Source of the DNA: Bacillus sp. FJAT-29814 | GTDB taxonomy: Bacteria > Bacillota > Bacilli > Bacillales > Cytobacillaceae | Direction of reading: 5' to 3' | Assembly (NCBI RefSeq): GCF_001510715.1 | Contig: NZ_LMTJ01000005.1 | Span: 438,642-502,641 of the forward strand | DNA: 64,000 nucleotides | Part shown: positions 63,498 to 64,000 of the stretch, one piece after another | Layout: each line of letters begins with the position of its first letter | Position numbering within the stretch: the stretch's first letter is position 1 | Made by a program: the position numbers and the translations under genes | The notes under the pieces: model-generated | What the model was told of the DNA's origin: nothing | Seen by the model: the letters and a program-made list of their open reading frames with translations, nothing else | The model's database searches: none

Positions 63498-64000
63498 ATG
63501 ATCAAATTCTTTTTGTCAATCCTGATTGCTTCCCCGCTTTGGCCACTCGGGCCAAACCCTTTGCCTGGTGATCCGTTTGTCATTGTCAATAAAAGTAATA
63601 ACGAACTGGCATTGGTTGAGGATAACAAGGTCCAAACAGTCGTAAGTGTCGGGACTGGCAAAAACCAGGAATTAACGCCGGAAGGGTTGTTTACCATCAT
63701 CGTCAAAGCGAAAAATCCATACTACCGAAAGAAGGACATTCCAGGAGGGGATTCCCGTAATCCGCTTGGATCAGCATGGATTGGTTTTGATGCTCAGGAT
63801 ACCGACGGCAGAACTTACGGAATTCATGGCACCAATCAGCCGGCTACAATCGGCAAATATGTTTCACAAGGATGTATCCGTACACAAAATGAAGTGGTTA
63901 CTTCGCTTTATCCATTAATTCCATTAGGAACAAAAATATTAATTATATCTTCCGAAAAATCGTTTGAACTGTTGGCTCGTGAGCACGGGGCCATCAAATA
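63498..64000 (+). CDS. L,D-transpeptidase (YkuD domain), cut by window end
   Basis: At least 167 residues from the ATG at 63498; no stop before the window ends. A short hydrophobic N terminus (FFLSILIASPLWPLGPNP) acts as signal or anchor; the YkuD catalytic domain follows with GIHGTNQP and the active-site SQGCIRTQNEVV. Such enzymes form 3-3 cross-links or attach proteins in peptidoglycan; in Bacillus several work in spore cortex or coat. It lies 60 bases after artR, in the same direction. Confidence 0.9.
   Translation, partial: MIKFFLSILIASPLWPLGPNPLPGDPFVIVNKSNNELALVEDNKVQTVVSVGTGKNQELTPEGLFTIIVKAKNPYYRKKDIPGGDSRNPLGSAWIGFDAQDTDGRTYGIHGTNQPATIGKYVSQGCIRTQNEVVTSLYPLIPLGTKILIISSEKSFELLAREHGAIK

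Noticed and set aside
1..64000. CRISPR arrays, tRNA or rRNA genes, prophage, insertion-sequence transposases
   Set aside because: Searched by eye on both strands; the only regular repeat is the 52-bp array, whose units lack distinct spacers, and no transposase, integrase or structural RNA gene was seen.

Overview
The window comes from an endospore-forming Bacillaceae chromosome. It carries the whole spoIIIA operon, spoIVB and spo0A, and the order efp-yqhT-yqhR-yqhQ-yqhP-yqhO ... spoIIIAA-AH-accBC-yqhY-nusB-folD-xseAB-ispA-dxs-tlyA-argR-recN-spoIVB-spo0A-bkd-brxB-art matches the Bacillus subtilis yqh/yqi region. A Neobacillus- or Mesobacillus-like species is my inference; nothing here fixes the species.

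Layout. (1) 1-4.2 kb: the 3' part of a copper P-type ATPase and an OmpR-type two-component system. (2) 4.2-9.0 kb: the conserved efp/yqh block. (3) 9.2-21.4 kb: an accessory block lying between yqhO and spoIIIAA. It holds a metal-handling HMA-TauE-cupredoxin fusion, a small membrane protein, a PCYCGC lipoprotein whose frame contains an in-frame UGA (probable selenocysteine), a membrane-anchored diheme cytochrome c, and a cytochrome c maturation operon of the System I (Ccm) type: ccmE, ccmF, ccmH, a short ccmI-like gene, ccmA, ccmB, ccmC, ccmD and a ccmG-like thioredoxin, plus two anchored proteins of unknown function. Bacilli normally use System II (ResB/ResC), so this is the most unusual part of the window. 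(4) 21.4-22.8 kb: a gene-free stretch with two oppositely oriented copies of a palindromic element, a strong hairpin and six 52-bp tandem units. (5) 22.8-42.3 kb: spoIIIA, fatty-acid, folate, exonuclease, isoprenoid, arginine-repressor, repair and sporulation genes. (6) 42.3-54.1 kb: a small YycC-like gene, a phosphodiesterase, DUF2627, and bkdR with the sigma-54 driven bkd operon for branched-chain amino acid breakdown. (7) 54.1-60.5 kb: a PadR repressor pair divergent from mutA-mutB-meaB, which would carry propionyl-CoA from valine and isoleucine on to succinyl-CoA. (8) 60.5-64 kb: brxB, an ArgR-type amino acid ABC transporter and the start of an L,D-transpeptidase gene.

How the parts may work together. 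The diheme cytochrome is an obvious client of the Ccm operon. The Ccm proteins deviate from the proteobacterial type: CcmE has CxxxY in place of HxxxY, CcmH has a CxCxC cluster in place of LRCxxC, and CcmC has WWVWEPR in place of the usual WD form. The PCYCGC lipoprotein resembles CcmH in its cysteine motif and following helices, and would form a U-x-x-C pair if the UGA is read as selenocysteine. Together these suggest a non-standard heme or thiol-redox maturation route in a Gram-positive cell. Function and selenocysteine decoding are inferred from sequence reading only.
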